The notes below the pieces were generated by a model that saw nothing but the letters and a program-made list of their open reading frames with translations, was not told where the DNA came from and did not search any database. Source: JACCTI01 sp051005695 (GTDB lineage: Bacteria; Verrucomicrobiota; Verrucomicrobiia; Chthoniobacterales; UBA10450). From it: a DNA stretch of 64,000 nucleotides. The stretch is from NCBI GenBank assembly GCA_051005695.1, contig JBPCJC010000013.1, positions 1 to 64,000 on the forward strand, given 5' to 3'. Every line of letters starts with the position of its first letter. The stretch's first letter is position 1. Below, one piece after another: positions 23,154 through 37,797 of this stretch. Position numbers and translations under genes: made by a program.

Positions 23154-25952
23154 ATGCGCGCGCCCGCAACGACGAAGATTTGCGAGACGTGCGGAGGCGT
23201 TCTCGATCTGGAGGCGCCAAGTGGTTTTTGTCCCGGCTGCCTGCTCACGGTGGCCCTGGAAGAAAACGGGGACGACGCGGCGCTGTCCGGTGCTCGGATC
23301 GAAGACTACGAGATTCTGAATGAAGTGGCGCGCGGCGGGATGGGAATTGTGTATCGCGCGCGGCAACGAACGCCCTCGCGCGTGGTCGCCTTGAAGATGA
23401 TTCTGCCGAGCCACATCGGTTCGCCTGATGCGCTGGCGCGTTTTCGCGGCGAGACGGAAGCGGCCGCGAGTCTCGATCACGAATCCATTCTCCCGATTTA
23501 TGCCGTGGGCGAAAAAGACGGCGTTCCCTTTTACAGCATGAAGTTTGCGGAGGGAGGAAGTCTTGCCGCGCGCTTGTCCGATTTTCGCAACCAGCCGCGA
23601 GAAAGCGCGCTCCTCATCGCGAAGCTGGCGCGTGCCGTCGCACACGCGCATGAGCACGGCATTCTGCATCGCGATTTGAAACCGGGAAATGTGCTCTTCG
23701 ACGCCGCGGGGAAACCATTCGTGAGTGACTTCGGGCGCGCGAAGTGGCTCGAGCGTGAATGCGATCTCACGCAAACAATCGCGATCCTCGGCACGCCATT
23801 TTATATGGCGCCGGAACAAAGTGCGGACGCGCATTCCATCACGGCCGCAGCCGACATCTACAGCCTCGGAGCCATTCTTTTTCATCTGCTCACGGGACGA
23901 CCGCCGTTTCGCGGCGACAATGCCATGGAAGTTTTGCGCAATGCGGCCGAGCGCCCCGCGCCGCGACCGCGCGCCCTCGATCGCAAGGTCCCGGCGGACC
24001 TCGAAACGATTTGCCTGAAGTGTCTCGAAAAAAATCCCGCGGCCCGTTATTCCTCCGCGACCGCGCTGGCGGATGATCTCGATCGGTTTCTCGCGCGACG
24101 CACCATTCTCGCGCGCCGCGCCAACCCGATCACACATGCCGTGCGCTGGATCCGGCGCAATCCATCGATTGCTGGCCTTGGCGCGGCCTCGGTTCTCTTG
24201 CTTGTCACGCTGCTTCTCGTACTGCGACCGGCATCGCCGCAGAAGACGCAGGAAGTGCGCGAAGCGCAAAAATCAATCGCGGTTCTGCCTTTCGAGAATC
24301 TGAGCAGCGATAAGGAAAACGCTTTCTTCACCGACGGAATGCAAGACGAGATTCTGACCGATCTGGCGAAAATCGCGGAGCTGAAAGTGATCAGCCGCAC
24401 CAGCGTGATGCAGTATGGAAGAGCAGCCACGCGTAACAACCTCCGGGAGATCGCGCAGGCGTTAAACGTTGCTTACGTCGTGGAAGGCAGCGTGCAGCGG
24501 TCCGCAAACCGTGTCCGGGTGAGTGCCCAGTTAATCAATGCCCGCACCGACGCGCATCTGTGGGCACAAACCTACGATCGTGATCTAGCCGATGTGTTCG
24601 CCATTCAAAGCGAAATCGCCAAGGCGATCGCCGATCAGTTGCAGGCGAAGCTCTCGCCTAACGAGAAGAAAGCCATTGAGCAGCCGCCCACGACTGATCT
24701 GGCGGCTTTCGACCTTTACGGCCGGGCGAAGTCACTTCTCCTCACGGCGGGTCTCAGCGCGACGAGCGAGCCAGACCAGCGGAAGGCAATTGAACTTCTG
24801 GATCAAGCGGTGAAGCGCGATCCCTCATTTTTCAACGCCTACTGCCAGCTCGCCTATGCGCACGAACACCTTTATGCCATATCGGGGTCTGATCACTCTC
24901 TCGCCCGGCTGGCCCTGGCTGAAGCTGCGGTGCAAGCTGCGACACGGCTGCGGCCGGATGCTGCCGAAACGCATTTGGCGCGCGCACAATATCTCTACTA
25001 CGGGCAGCGCGACTATGCCGGCGCCCTCGCCGAATTGGAGATTGCGCGGCGAGCGTTACCCAATGATCCGCGTCTCTTCGAATTCACCGGCTACATTCTG
25101 CGGCGGCGGCGCGGCCAGCAGGAGGAAGGTCTGAAGAACTTGCAGCGCGCGGTGGAGCTGGACCCGCGCAACCTTGATACCCTGCAACAGACCGCGGTCA
25201 GTTACTATTACCTCGGACGTTATGCCGACGCGATCGCTGCGCTCGATCGCGCGTTAGCGATCGTGCCCGACAACGTCGAAACGCGGGCCAATCGTGGACT
25301 ATGGTACACCTGCTGGAAAGCGGACACTCGGCCGCTGCGCCAGACAATTGATTCTATTCTAGCGCAAGGACCGGGCGCTATTGCCAACGCCGCGGACACC
25401 TGGTTCTTTTGCGCTCTGGCCGAACGCGATCCGGCTGCGGCCGAGCGAGCACTCGTCGCGCTGGGCGACAATCCATGCTGGAGCGAATTTCCGATTCTTC
25501 TGAGCCCCAGCTTTGGCGAAGGTCTGCTGGCGCGCATGACCAAAGATGAGGCACGGGCGCGCACTGCGTTTGAAGCGGCTCGCGCCCAGCAGGAGAAGAT
25601 CGTGCAGGCGCAGCCGGACTACGGGCCCACGCTCTGCGTCCTCGGCTTAATCGACGCTGCTCTTGGGCGGAAAGACCTGGCGTTGGACGAAGGCCGGCGA
25701 GCGATCGCGCTCATGCCGGTGGAAAAAGATGTCATTAACGGCAGCCTCGTCCTTCAATATTTCGCGATCACGGCAGCGTGGGCCGGCGAGAAGGAGCTTG
25801 CCTTGCAGCAACTGGAAGATGGGCTGCATGCTCCCACCGCATCGGTCATGCTGAGCTACGGTGCCTTAAAATTGCACCCCTTATGGGACCCGCTCCGCGG
25901 CCATCCGCGATTCGAAAAAATCGTAGAGTCGCTCGCGCCAAAAGATAAGTAA
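23154..25952 (+). CDS. Membrane Ser/Thr protein kinase with FlgO-like and TPR domains
   Basis: A 932-residue kinase. It opens with a short zinc ribbon (CETCGG ... CPGC), then a Pkn-type kinase domain (about residues 52-320) with a glycine loop VARGGMGIVYRA, catalytic Lys in VVALKMIL, HRDLKPGNVLFD and the DFG motif in VSDFGRAK. One membrane helix lies near 340-360. The outside part starts with a FlgO-like domain (SIAVLPFENLSSDKENAFFT, DGMQDEILTDLAKI), then about eight TPR repeats to the end. The structure implies a receptor that senses an extracytoplasmic ligand or partner. It sits directly after the sigma factor gene. Confidence 0.92.
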   Translation: MRAPATTKICETCGGVLDLEAPSGFCPGCLLTVALEENGDDAALSGARIEDYEILNEVARGGMGIVYRARQRTPSRVVALKMILPSHIGSPDALARFRGETEAAASLDHESILPIYAVGEKDGVPFYSMKFAEGGSLAARLSDFRNQPRESALLIAKLARAVAHAHEHGILHRDLKPGNVLFDAAGKPFVSDFGRAKWLERECDLTQTIAILGTPFYMAPEQSADAHSITAAADIYSLGAILFHLLTGRPPFRGDNAMEVLRNAAERPAPRPRALDRKVPADLETICLKCLEKNPAARYSSATALADDLDRFLARRTILARRANPITHAVRWIRRNPSIAGLGAASVLLLVTLLLVLRPASPQKTQEVREAQKSIAVLPFENLSSDKENAFFTDGMQDEILTDLAKIAELKVISRTSVMQYGRAATRNNLREIAQALNVAYVVEGSVQRSANRVRVSAQLINARTDAHLWAQTYDRDLADVFAIQSEIAKAIADQLQAKLSPNEKKAIEQPPTTDLAAFDLYGRAKSLLLTAGLSATSEPDQRKAIELLDQAVKRDPSFFNAYCQLAYAHEHLYAISGSDHSLARLALAEAAVQAATRLRPDAAETHLARAQYLYYGQRDYAGALAELEIARRALPNDPRLFEFTGYILRRRRGQQEEGLKNLQRAVELDPRNLDTLQQTAVSYYYLGRYADAIAALDRALAIVPDNVETRANRGLWYTCWKADTRPLRQTIDSILAQGPGAIANAADTWFFCALAERDPAAAERALVALGDNPCWSEFPILLSPSFGEGLLARMTKDEARARTAFEAARAQQEKIVQAQPDYGPTLCVLGLIDAALGRKDLALDEGRRAIALMPVEKDVINGSLVLQYFAITAAWAGEKELALQQLEDGLHAPTASVMLSYGALKLHPLWDPLRGHPRFEKIVESLAPKDK

Positions 25953-26039
25953 CAGGGGGTGCGCGATCACCGGCGGTCGCGAACGGAAGCTTCAATCCAT
26001 CCGTAGGCTTCAACGCGCCGAGGCAGGGAACGCGATCTG

Positions 26040-26190
26040 CGTGGCGCCGCGCGCTTCGAAAAGATCGTGGCCGCCTTCGCTGAGCCGCTCAAATCGAGTA
26101 GGAACGCGGCCGATTACGACGCCTCCGAAAGAAATCCAGAAACTTTCGGCGGCGGTTCTGGAGAGAAGAGGGAGAAGACATCTCACTCCT
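26040..26190 (+). pseudogene. C-terminal remnant of a kinase/TPR paralogue
   Basis: One frame reads RFEKIVAAFAEPLKSSRN and ends at a TGA just upstream of the PEP-CTERM gene. The same RFEKIV block ends the preceding kinase (HPRFEKIVESLAPK). The 90 bp between are not coding. This looks like the scar of a second, deleted copy of a similar gene. Confidence 0.4.
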
Positions 26191-26191
26191 T

Positions 26192-27850
26192 ATGAAAACA
26201 CGACTCCTCCCCGGCAGAACCTTCGCGGTCACTTGCGCAGCTCTCGCGCTGCTCCATTCGGCAAACGCTACGACCTTCGACTCCACCTTCGTAGGTCCGA
26301 ACGACGGCCTTTGGAGCGACGCCGCAAATTGGTCGCCGAGCATGGTGCCGATGAACGGCGGGGGTGACGTCTACAACGTCACCGTGGCTCAGGATAATGT
26401 GATCGTGCGTTTGGACATTGACCCGACGATCAACAACCTGACTCTCGGAGCTGCAAACGTAAACGCGCGCGTCTTCGGCATCGACCACAATCTCATAATT
26501 ACCGGCACCACGAGCGTGGGCGCGGGCAATCGCCTCGATGTCGTTTCGAGCAGCGCGTCTGCGGTGAAGTTCAACCTGAACAATCTCGCGGACTTCTCCG
26601 GCACGACGCTCAACTCCGGCGGGTATTTCGTCACGGCGGCGGCGGGAACGACGTCTCAGATTCAATTCAACGGCGCGAACATCGTGACGAATTCAGCGCG
26701 GATCGGACTCATCGGCGCCGGGGCTTCGATCATCGATCAGAATGGGAACAACGCGCTGGCGAATCTGACCAGGAATACCGACACCGGGTTCATCCGGTTC
26801 GGCAGCGGCTACAATTTTACCACCTCGAACAACTTCGAAAATCAAGGCTACATGGTGGTGCGACCAGGCAGCACCGCCACGTTCAACGGCAGCTTCACTG
26901 CCACCGAGACCGGCGCGCCCGACTCCGGATTATTCGAAATCTTCGGAACAAGCTCGGGCCCGAGCTTCACTCAAGGCAATGGGGCGGTGGCTGTGAATGG
27001 AAGCTTCACCAACGTGAACGCGGCCGGAGACACTCTCACCGGCGGTCAGTACACCATGGTTTCCAACGGGACCGCCACCGCCACGCTGCGCTTCAATAAT
27101 GCGAACATCATCAATAACGCGGCCTCCATCGTTTTGACCGGACCGAACTCGCAGATTCTCGACCAGAACGGCCTCGACGGCTTGCGTAACGTCGCCTCGA
27201 ACAGCGGCTATCTGCAAATCGCGCGACAGACGCGATCGACCTCCGGTGCGTTCGCCAATAGCGGTGTTTTAGTTTTCCTCGGCGGAGCCAACGTCACTAT
27301 CGGCGGCAGCCTGAGCAATGACGGGCTTCTCGCGGTCCTCCCGTTCGATGACTATCTCCACATCAACGGCGTGCCGGGATTCGACCCCGCTCCGCTCGGT
27401 GCACTCCCCACGCTCGTGACCGTAAACGGAGATCTCTCCCTCACCTCGAACAGCGATTTTCTGTTCGAGATTTTCGATCCGACCATTACCGCCTCGATGC
27501 GAGTGAATGGGCTCGCTTCGTTCGGTGGAATTCTTGAGCTGCTGTTGTTTGATCCCAGCCTGCTCACGAGCACCGATAGCTTGACCTTGATTCTAACGAA
27601 CGGGCAAATCAGCGGCGCGTTCGCGAACGTGTTGAGCGGCGGGCGGCTCGATGCAACGCAGGATACCGAGACGGGCGGCAGCGGTGATGTCGTCGGCTCT
27701 TTCCGCGTGGACTACAACGGCAACAGCCTGACGATTACGGACTTTCAGCCGGCCGGCGCCGTGCCAGAACCGGGAACGTGGGCGTTGGTGCTAGTCGGCG
27801 GATTTGGGCTCGCTCTTCATCGGCGCCGCGCACTCGTTAGGCGCACCTGA
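26192..27850 (+). CDS. Secreted beta-helix-like protein with PEP-CTERM sorting signal
   Basis: The 552-residue protein has a signal peptide (FAVTCAALALLHSANA) and a long body rich in Asn, Gly, Thr and Ser with imperfect repeats (LTLGAANVNARVFG, SIVLTGPNSQILDQNG, GASIIDQNGNNALAN), as in autotransporter-like beta helices. It ends with a PEP-CTERM tail: VPEPGTWALVLVGGFGLAL and a basic end HRRRALVRR. PEP-CTERM proteins are processed by an exosortase and sent to the outer surface or to exopolysaccharide; no exosortase gene is in the window. The start follows TCACTCCTT; no strong ribosome binding site is visible. Confidence 0.87.
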   Translation: MKTRLLPGRTFAVTCAALALLHSANATTFDSTFVGPNDGLWSDAANWSPSMVPMNGGGDVYNVTVAQDNVIVRLDIDPTINNLTLGAANVNARVFGIDHNLIITGTTSVGAGNRLDVVSSSASAVKFNLNNLADFSGTTLNSGGYFVTAAAGTTSQIQFNGANIVTNSARIGLIGAGASIIDQNGNNALANLTRNTDTGFIRFGSGYNFTTSNNFENQGYMVVRPGSTATFNGSFTATETGAPDSGLFEIFGTSSGPSFTQGNGAVAVNGSFTNVNAAGDTLTGGQYTMVSNGTATATLRFNNANIINNAASIVLTGPNSQILDQNGLDGLRNVASNSGYLQIARQTRSTSGAFANSGVLVFLGGANVTIGGSLSNDGLLAVLPFDDYLHINGVPGFDPAPLGALPTLVTVNGDLSLTSNSDFLFEIFDPTITASMRVNGLASFGGILELLLFDPSLLTSTDSLTLILTNGQISGAFANVLSGGRLDATQDTETGGSGDVVGSFRVDYNGNSLTITDFQPAGAVPEPGTWALVLVGGFGLALHRRRALVRRT

Positions 27851-27946
27851 GGTAACGCGTCGCCGTCCACCGTTCGCGTAGCGCGCGGCGGGCGACTGCT
27901 CTTTTGCGTTGCGCAGCGCGGACGAAGTTTCCACATTCCCGCTGCG

Positions 27947-28828
27947 ATGGAACTGAAGGCGTACCTGGCAGCGCGGCAGAAAGAAGTCGAGCGCGCCTTA
28001 GACGGTTACTTGCCGAAAGAGAGCGTCAAACCGGCAACCATCCACAAGGCGATGCGTTACAGTTTATTCGCCGGCGGAAAACGCCTGCGTCCGAGCCTTT
28101 GCCTGGCTGCGGCGGAAGCGTGCAGGGGAAAAATCGCGGACGCGCTTCCGTTGGCCTGCGCGTTGGAATGCATTCACACCTACTCGTTAGTCCACGACGA
28201 TCTGCCGAGTATGGACAACGATGATTTCCGCCGCGGCCGCCCGACTTGCCACAAGGTTTTCGGCAACGGCATCGCCGTCCTCGCGGGCGACGCACTCCTA
28301 ACCGTCGCCTTCGAAATTGTCGCGCAGGCGAAAGGCTCTCGCCGCTACGACCTGCGCGCTTTGCTCGCGGAAATTTCCGATGCTGCCAGTAGCCGCAAAC
28401 TGATCGCCGGCCAGGTCGCCGATCTCGAGGGCGAAGGCAAAACAATCACCCGCGCGCAGCTGCGTTACATTCACGAAAATAAGACCGCCGCGCTCCTGGC
28501 CACATCCGTTCGACTGGGCGCGATGAGTGCGAACGCCGGCGCGAAAGAACTGGCCGCGATCACGGAATTTGGCCGCTCGTTAGGGCTGGCTTTTCAAGTA
28601 ATCGACGACATTCTCGACGTCACCCAGACCTCGGAAAAACTCGGCAAGAGCGCGGGTAAAGACGTGGCCGCGCAGAAGGCCACTTATCCGGCGGTTATCG
28701 GGCTGGAGAAATCGCGCGTCGAGGCCCGGCGCCTAACGAATCGTGCGCATGCCGCGCTCGGCGCCTTCGGAAAAGAGGGCGATGTCCTGCGCGCGATGGC
28801 GAGCTATCTCCTCGAGCGCGAGTATTAG
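27947..28828 (+). CDS. ispA: Polyprenyl (farnesyl/geranylgeranyl) diphosphate synthase
   Basis: This is a 293-residue trans-prenyltransferase that condenses isopentenyl diphosphate with an allylic diphosphate. The first aspartate motif is HDDLPSMDNDDFRRG and the second is VIDDILD; GKRLRPSLCLA and GNGIAVLAGDALLTVAFEIV are typical. Short-chain (C15 or C20) specificity is suggested by the two-residue insertion in the first motif (DDLPSMD), but product length cannot be fixed. It stands alone; dxs is not adjacent. Confidence 0.93.
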   Translation: MELKAYLAARQKEVERALDGYLPKESVKPATIHKAMRYSLFAGGKRLRPSLCLAAAEACRGKIADALPLACALECIHTYSLVHDDLPSMDNDDFRRGRPTCHKVFGNGIAVLAGDALLTVAFEIVAQAKGSRRYDLRALLAEISDAASSRKLIAGQVADLEGEGKTITRAQLRYIHENKTAALLATSVRLGAMSANAGAKELAAITEFGRSLGLAFQVIDDILDVTQTSEKLGKSAGKDVAAQKATYPAVIGLEKSRVEARRLTNRAHAALGAFGKEGDVLRAMASYLLEREY

Positions 28829-28906
28829 ATTCACCGGTTAAACATCACCCGGCGGCACGCAAGCTGCCCGTGCATCAGGTGCAGCTTCTCCTTCGAGCGC
28901 GCCCTG

Positions 28907-29628
28907 ATGAACATTCTCGTAGCCGATGACGACGGCATTATTCGTCTTTTGCTCAGCTCCGCGCTCACCAGCCTGGGCCACACCGTAAGCGAAGCCAGCA
29001 ACGGCCGGGAAGCACTCGCCGCTTGGAATCAGGAACATCATTCCATGCTCATCTCCGATTGGATGATGCCGGATCTCGATGGGCTGGAGCTTTGCCGCCA
29101 GGTTCGGGCGCAGAAAGGCGCCGGTTTCGCCTACATCATTTTGCTCACCTCGCGCATCGGGAAGGCAAATTACCTCGAAGCGATGGCGGCGGGCGCGGAC
29201 GACTTCATCAGCAAGCCGTTCGAGATGGATCAATTTGCTGCGCGGCTGCGAGTGGCGCAGCGCATCCTCGATCTCCACGAAAATTTGCGGGCCGCGAATA
29301 GTGATCTGGAACGGCGCGTTTCCGAGCGCACCGCGGAATTGCAAAAAGCGCTGGCGGCGAAAAGCGAATTTCTCTCTCGCGCCAGTCATGAGCTCCGCAC
29401 CCCGATGAATCACGTGCTCGGTTTCGCGCAGATTTTGAAAAGGAGTGCGCTCTCAGGCACACAGGAGGCCAGCGTCCGGCACATTCTCACCAGCGGCCGT
29501 CACCTCCTCACTTTGATCGACCGCATCCTCGCGGTTTCCAAATCTGATTCCGACGATCTCGGATTTCTCGAAACCAGCGCGAGCGCGCCGGTTGCCCCGA
29601 CCGTTTTAACCAGCCTGCAAGTAGCGCA

Positions 29629-29632
<4 letters not shown>
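28907..29632 (+). CDS. Response regulator fused to a histidine-kinase dimerisation domain only
   Basis: Residues 1-120 are a receiver domain (NILVADDDGIIRLLLSSALT, phosphoacceptor Asp in LISDWMMPDLDG, switch Thr in LLTSR, Lys in FISKPFE). A coiled coil follows (ERRVSERTAELQKALAAKSE), then a HisKA domain with the phosphohistidine H-box FLSRASHELRTPMNHVLGFA. The protein stops at residue 241 with no ATPase domain. It overlaps the next sensor kinase by 4 bp, so it may accept or pass phosphate in that relay, or be a truncated hybrid kinase. Confidence 0.8.
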
Positions 29633-34777
<5,145 letters not shown>

Positions 34778-35299
34778 GCTTCGCTCGACTCTTGAAAGCC
34801 TTGGCGTTCCCGCAGTGGCGGCCGAGCCGTTGAAGGTAATCGTCGCGGATGATGATCCCATCTCACGCGAGATCGTTTCGAGCCTGATGAAGACGTGGGG
34901 TTATCAGACCTTGATCACCCGCGACGGCCGCGAAGCGATGGAAGTCTTGCGCGCGCAAACCACCCCGACGATCGCGCTGCTTGATTGGATGATGCCGGGG
35001 ATGGACGGAATCGAAGTTTGCCGTCGCGTCCGCGAAACCGGCAAACCGGTTTACCTGCTCTTGCTCACATCACGCAGCGGGAAGAACAAATCGTGGAAGG
35101 TCTAAATGCCGGCGCCGATGATTATCTGGTGAAGCCTTTTGATCACGAAGAACTACGGGCGCGGATCCGGGTAGGCGCACGCATTCTTCAACTCCAGGCC
35201 GCTCTGTCGGCGCGGGTGGAACAACTCGAAGCTCTTTCGCTGGAAAATCGGGACCTAAAGTTGCAGCTCCCCCTGTAGTCTAGCCCAGAGCGAACTGAC

Positions 35300-36349
35300 T
35301 TAAGCGAGCGCGAGATTCGGATCGATCTCTTCCGACACGCTGGAAGTGAAGCCACGCGCGAAGCGCAGCGAGGCCGCGAACGCAATCATCGCCGCGTTGT
35401 CCGTCGATAACTCCGGGGGCGCGGCCAGCAGGCGGAGGCCAGCTTGATCACAAGCGGCCTGCATCTGCGCGCGCAATTCGCGATTGCAACTCACACCGCC
35501 GCTGAGTGTGACAAAGGTGGCTCGGTTAGCGCGCGCGGCCCGGACGGTTTTAAGCACCAACACTTCAAGGACCGCGCATTGAAAGGAGGCACACAGATCG
35601 GCCAGCATCTGCTCGTTAGGCGAAGCGATTTTCGCGAGGGCGTAACGGACCGCGGTTTTTAGTCCGCTAAAGCTGAAATTGGCATCGCCGGAATCGAGCA
35701 TGCTCCGCGGGAAAGCGAAGCGCGCGGGATCGCCGACTCGCGCGCGTTTCTCGATTTCCGGACCACCGGGATATGAGAGGCCGAGCATTTTCGCGACTTT
35801 GTCGAAGGCTTCGCCGGCCGCGTCGTCGACCGTGCGGCCGAGAATCCGGTAAGCGCCAAGGTCGCGCACGACCACGAGCAAGGTGTGCCCGCCGCTCACG
35901 ACTAACGAGAGGTTCTGCTCGATTTCTTTGCCGTCGGCGAAAAAAGGCGAGAGCAGATGGCCTTCAAGATGATTGATCGCGAGATACGGTTTGCCGTGGC
36001 CGAGCGCGAGCCCCTTGGCGATCGAGGCGCCGATCATGAGCGAGCTGGCCAGCCCCGGCCCGCTGGTGGCGGCGAAGCAAGCGATTTCGCCTAACGAGAC
36101 CTTGGCGGTCACGGTGGCTGACCGCAACAAACCGGGCGCGTGCAGCAAATGATTGCGCGAGGCAACTTCCGGCACGACGCCACCGGTTTTTTGATGCAGC
36201 GCGGTCTGCGACGCAATCTCGCTCGCGAGCAACTCGCGTCCGCGCAGGATCGCGACTGCGGTTTCGTCGCAGGATGTTTCCAGCGCCAGAAGCAATGAAG
36301 AAGATTTCACCACCGAGGACGCAGAGTTCACGGAGGCCGGATTAATCAC
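35300..36349 (-). CDS. tsaD: tRNA N6-threonylcarbamoyladenosine transferase TsaD
   Basis: TsaD transfers the threonylcarbamoyl group to A37 of ANN-reading tRNAs with TsaB and TsaE. The core begins LLALETSCDETAVAIL, contains the metal ligands in INHLEGHLLSPF, and continues with VVSGGHTLLV, YPGGPEIEKRA, FSFSGLKTAVR and SGGVSCNRELR. A GTG at 36349 gives 349 residues, but the first 15 or so lie in a repeat (36311-36367) and are not conserved; GTG 36313 or 36310, or TTG 36295, are better starts. The gene is on the minus strand downstream of ctp. Confidence 0.93.
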   Translation of the reverse strand: MINPASVNSASSVVKSSSLLLALETSCDETAVAILRGRELLASEIASQTALHQKTGGVVPEVASRNHLLHAPGLLRSATVTAKVSLGEIACFAATSGPGLASSLMIGASIAKGLALGHGKPYLAINHLEGHLLSPFFADGKEIEQNLSLVVSGGHTLLVVVRDLGAYRILGRTVDDAAGEAFDKVAKMLGLSYPGGPEIEKRARVGDPARFAFPRSMLDSGDANFSFSGLKTAVRYALAKIASPNEQMLADLCASFQCAVLEVLVLKTVRAARANRATFVTLSGGVSCNRELRAQMQAACDQAGLRLLAAPPELSTDNAAMIAFAASLRFARGFTSSVSEEIDPNLALA

Positions 36350-36367
36350 ATCCTCTGTGCCTCGGTG
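36311..36367. repeat. Inverted-repeat element at the tsaD 5' end
   Basis: The arm CACCGAGGACGCAGAG at 36311-36326 is mirrored, with one gap and one mismatch, by CTCTGTGCCTCGGTG ending at 36367. Sequences of this CCGAGG/CAGAG type are familiar as scattered intergenic elements. It lies across the region in which tsaD translation begins. Confidence 0.55.
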
Positions 36368-36387
36368 TTCTCTGTGATTACAACAAA

Positions 36388-37689
36388 TTACTTTTTGATC
36401 GCGTCGAGTTTGGGCGCGGCTTCCTGTGAGTAAACCATCACGCCCTTGAGCGCGTCGATCGCGCGGAGCATTTGCGAATCCTTGGCGCGAATCAGCGCGC
36501 GCTCATCTTCCGGCTTGAGGTTGTCGCTGCTGCGCGCGGTGAAAAGCGCGCGTTCCTGTTCCGCGGAAAGTGGGACGCGAATATTCGGGCTCACGCCGTT
36601 GCCGTGAATCACCCGCTTGCTCGGGGTGTAATATTTTGCGGTCGTGAAACGCAGCGCGGAACCGTCCGGCAATTGCATCACGTTCTGCACCGAGCCTTTT
36701 CCGAAAGTGGTTTCACCGACGAGAATCGCCCGATGCAAATCCTTGAGCGCGCCGGCGACAATCTCCGAGCCGCTCGCGCTGCCTTCGTTGACCAGCACGA
36801 CCATCGGAAAACGTAGCCGTTGTTTGCTCGCGCCCGAGGTCGAGTACTCGCTTTGTTGCGAGGGCACGCGGCCCTGGGTCGAAACCACCGGGGTGTTCGG
36901 CGGTAAAAATTGCGCGCAGACATCGACCGCGCTGTTGAGCAAGCCGCCGGGATTATTTCGCAGATCGAGAATCAACGCCTGCATGCCTTGCTTCTGCAAT
37001 TCGTCGAGCGCCTTCTCGAGTTCATTCGCGGTCGGCTCATTGAATTGGATCAAGCGCACGTAGCCGATCTTGAATGGCCCGCCGAGTTCGGGATCGAGAA
37101 TGCGCGCGCCCTTCACGCTTTGCACTTTGATCTCAGCCCGCTCGAGCGCGTAATCCTTGATCTCTTTCGTCATAGGTCTCAGGACGGTCAGGGTTACTTT
37201 TTGTCCGGGAACGCCGCGTAAAACATTGACCGCATCCTGCAGGTCCATTTTCTCGGTCGAGCTGCCGTTGATCCGCAAAATCTGATCGCCGGAAAGGATG
37301 CCCGCCTTCGCCGCCGGCGTGTCTTCCATCGGCGTGATCACGGTGAGCAAACCATTCTTGACCGAGACCTCGATGCCGAGGCCGTTGAAGCGGCTGCGGG
37401 TGTCGTCCTGCATGTCCTTGAAGTCGTCCGGATCCATGAACTGGCTGTGCGGGTCTAACGAGGCGAGCATGCCTTTCATCGCGGCGTAAATCAGGTCGTG
37501 ATAGCTGGTCTTCTTGCTGTCGACATAATCCTGACGGATGAGCTGGACGGCTTTCGCGAAGACAGAGATCTGGGCGTAGCCGGTGTCTTCTTCCGGACTG
37601 GCGGCGCGCAACGAAAGAAAACGAAAACCGAGAAGCGCCGTCAGGAAAAGCAGGACCGCGGTTGTGCTCAGAAGGAAACGGCGGTTCAT
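36388..37689 (-). CDS. ctpA: S41 carboxyl-terminal processing peptidase
   Basis: The ATG at 37689 gives MNRRFLLSTTAVLLFLTALL, a signal anchor. A PDZ domain follows (GLGIEVSVKNGLLTVITPME), then the S41 protease domain with LILDLRNNPGGLL, the catalytic Ser in NEGSASGSEIVAG and the Lys in TFGKGSVQ, the Ser-Lys dyad. Such enzymes cut at protein C-termini in the periplasm, for example during envelope turnover. The protein has 433 residues, a normal length. It is divergent from the DUF885 gene at 37798. Confidence 0.93.
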   Translation of the reverse strand: MNRRFLLSTTAVLLFLTALLGFRFLSLRAASPEEDTGYAQISVFAKAVQLIRQDYVDSKKTSYHDLIYAAMKGMLASLDPHSQFMDPDDFKDMQDDTRSRFNGLGIEVSVKNGLLTVITPMEDTPAAKAGILSGDQILRINGSSTEKMDLQDAVNVLRGVPGQKVTLTVLRPMTKEIKDYALERAEIKVQSVKGARILDPELGGPFKIGYVRLIQFNEPTANELEKALDELQKQGMQALILDLRNNPGGLLNSAVDVCAQFLPPNTPVVSTQGRVPSQQSEYSTSGASKQRLRFPMVVLVNEGSASGSEIVAGALKDLHRAILVGETTFGKGSVQNVMQLPDGSALRFTTAKYYTPSKRVIHGNGVSPNIRVPLSAEQERALFTARSSDNLKPEDERALIRAKDSQMLRAIDALKGVMVYSQEAAPKLDAIKK

Positions 37690-37797
37690 CGAATGGCGGT
37701 GAGTGGTTCGAGCGAGCACGAGCATCGCCCATGCAGAAATTTTTGGCAACGCGCAAAGGCTTCGTTAAGCTGCCGCCCCTCCCCCGCTTCCCCAGCA

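Noticed and set aside
23145..24269. A 374-codon open frame antisense to the Ser/Thr kinase
   Set aside because: It mirrors the kinase codons in a GC-rich genome and has no family motif, signal or ribosome binding site.
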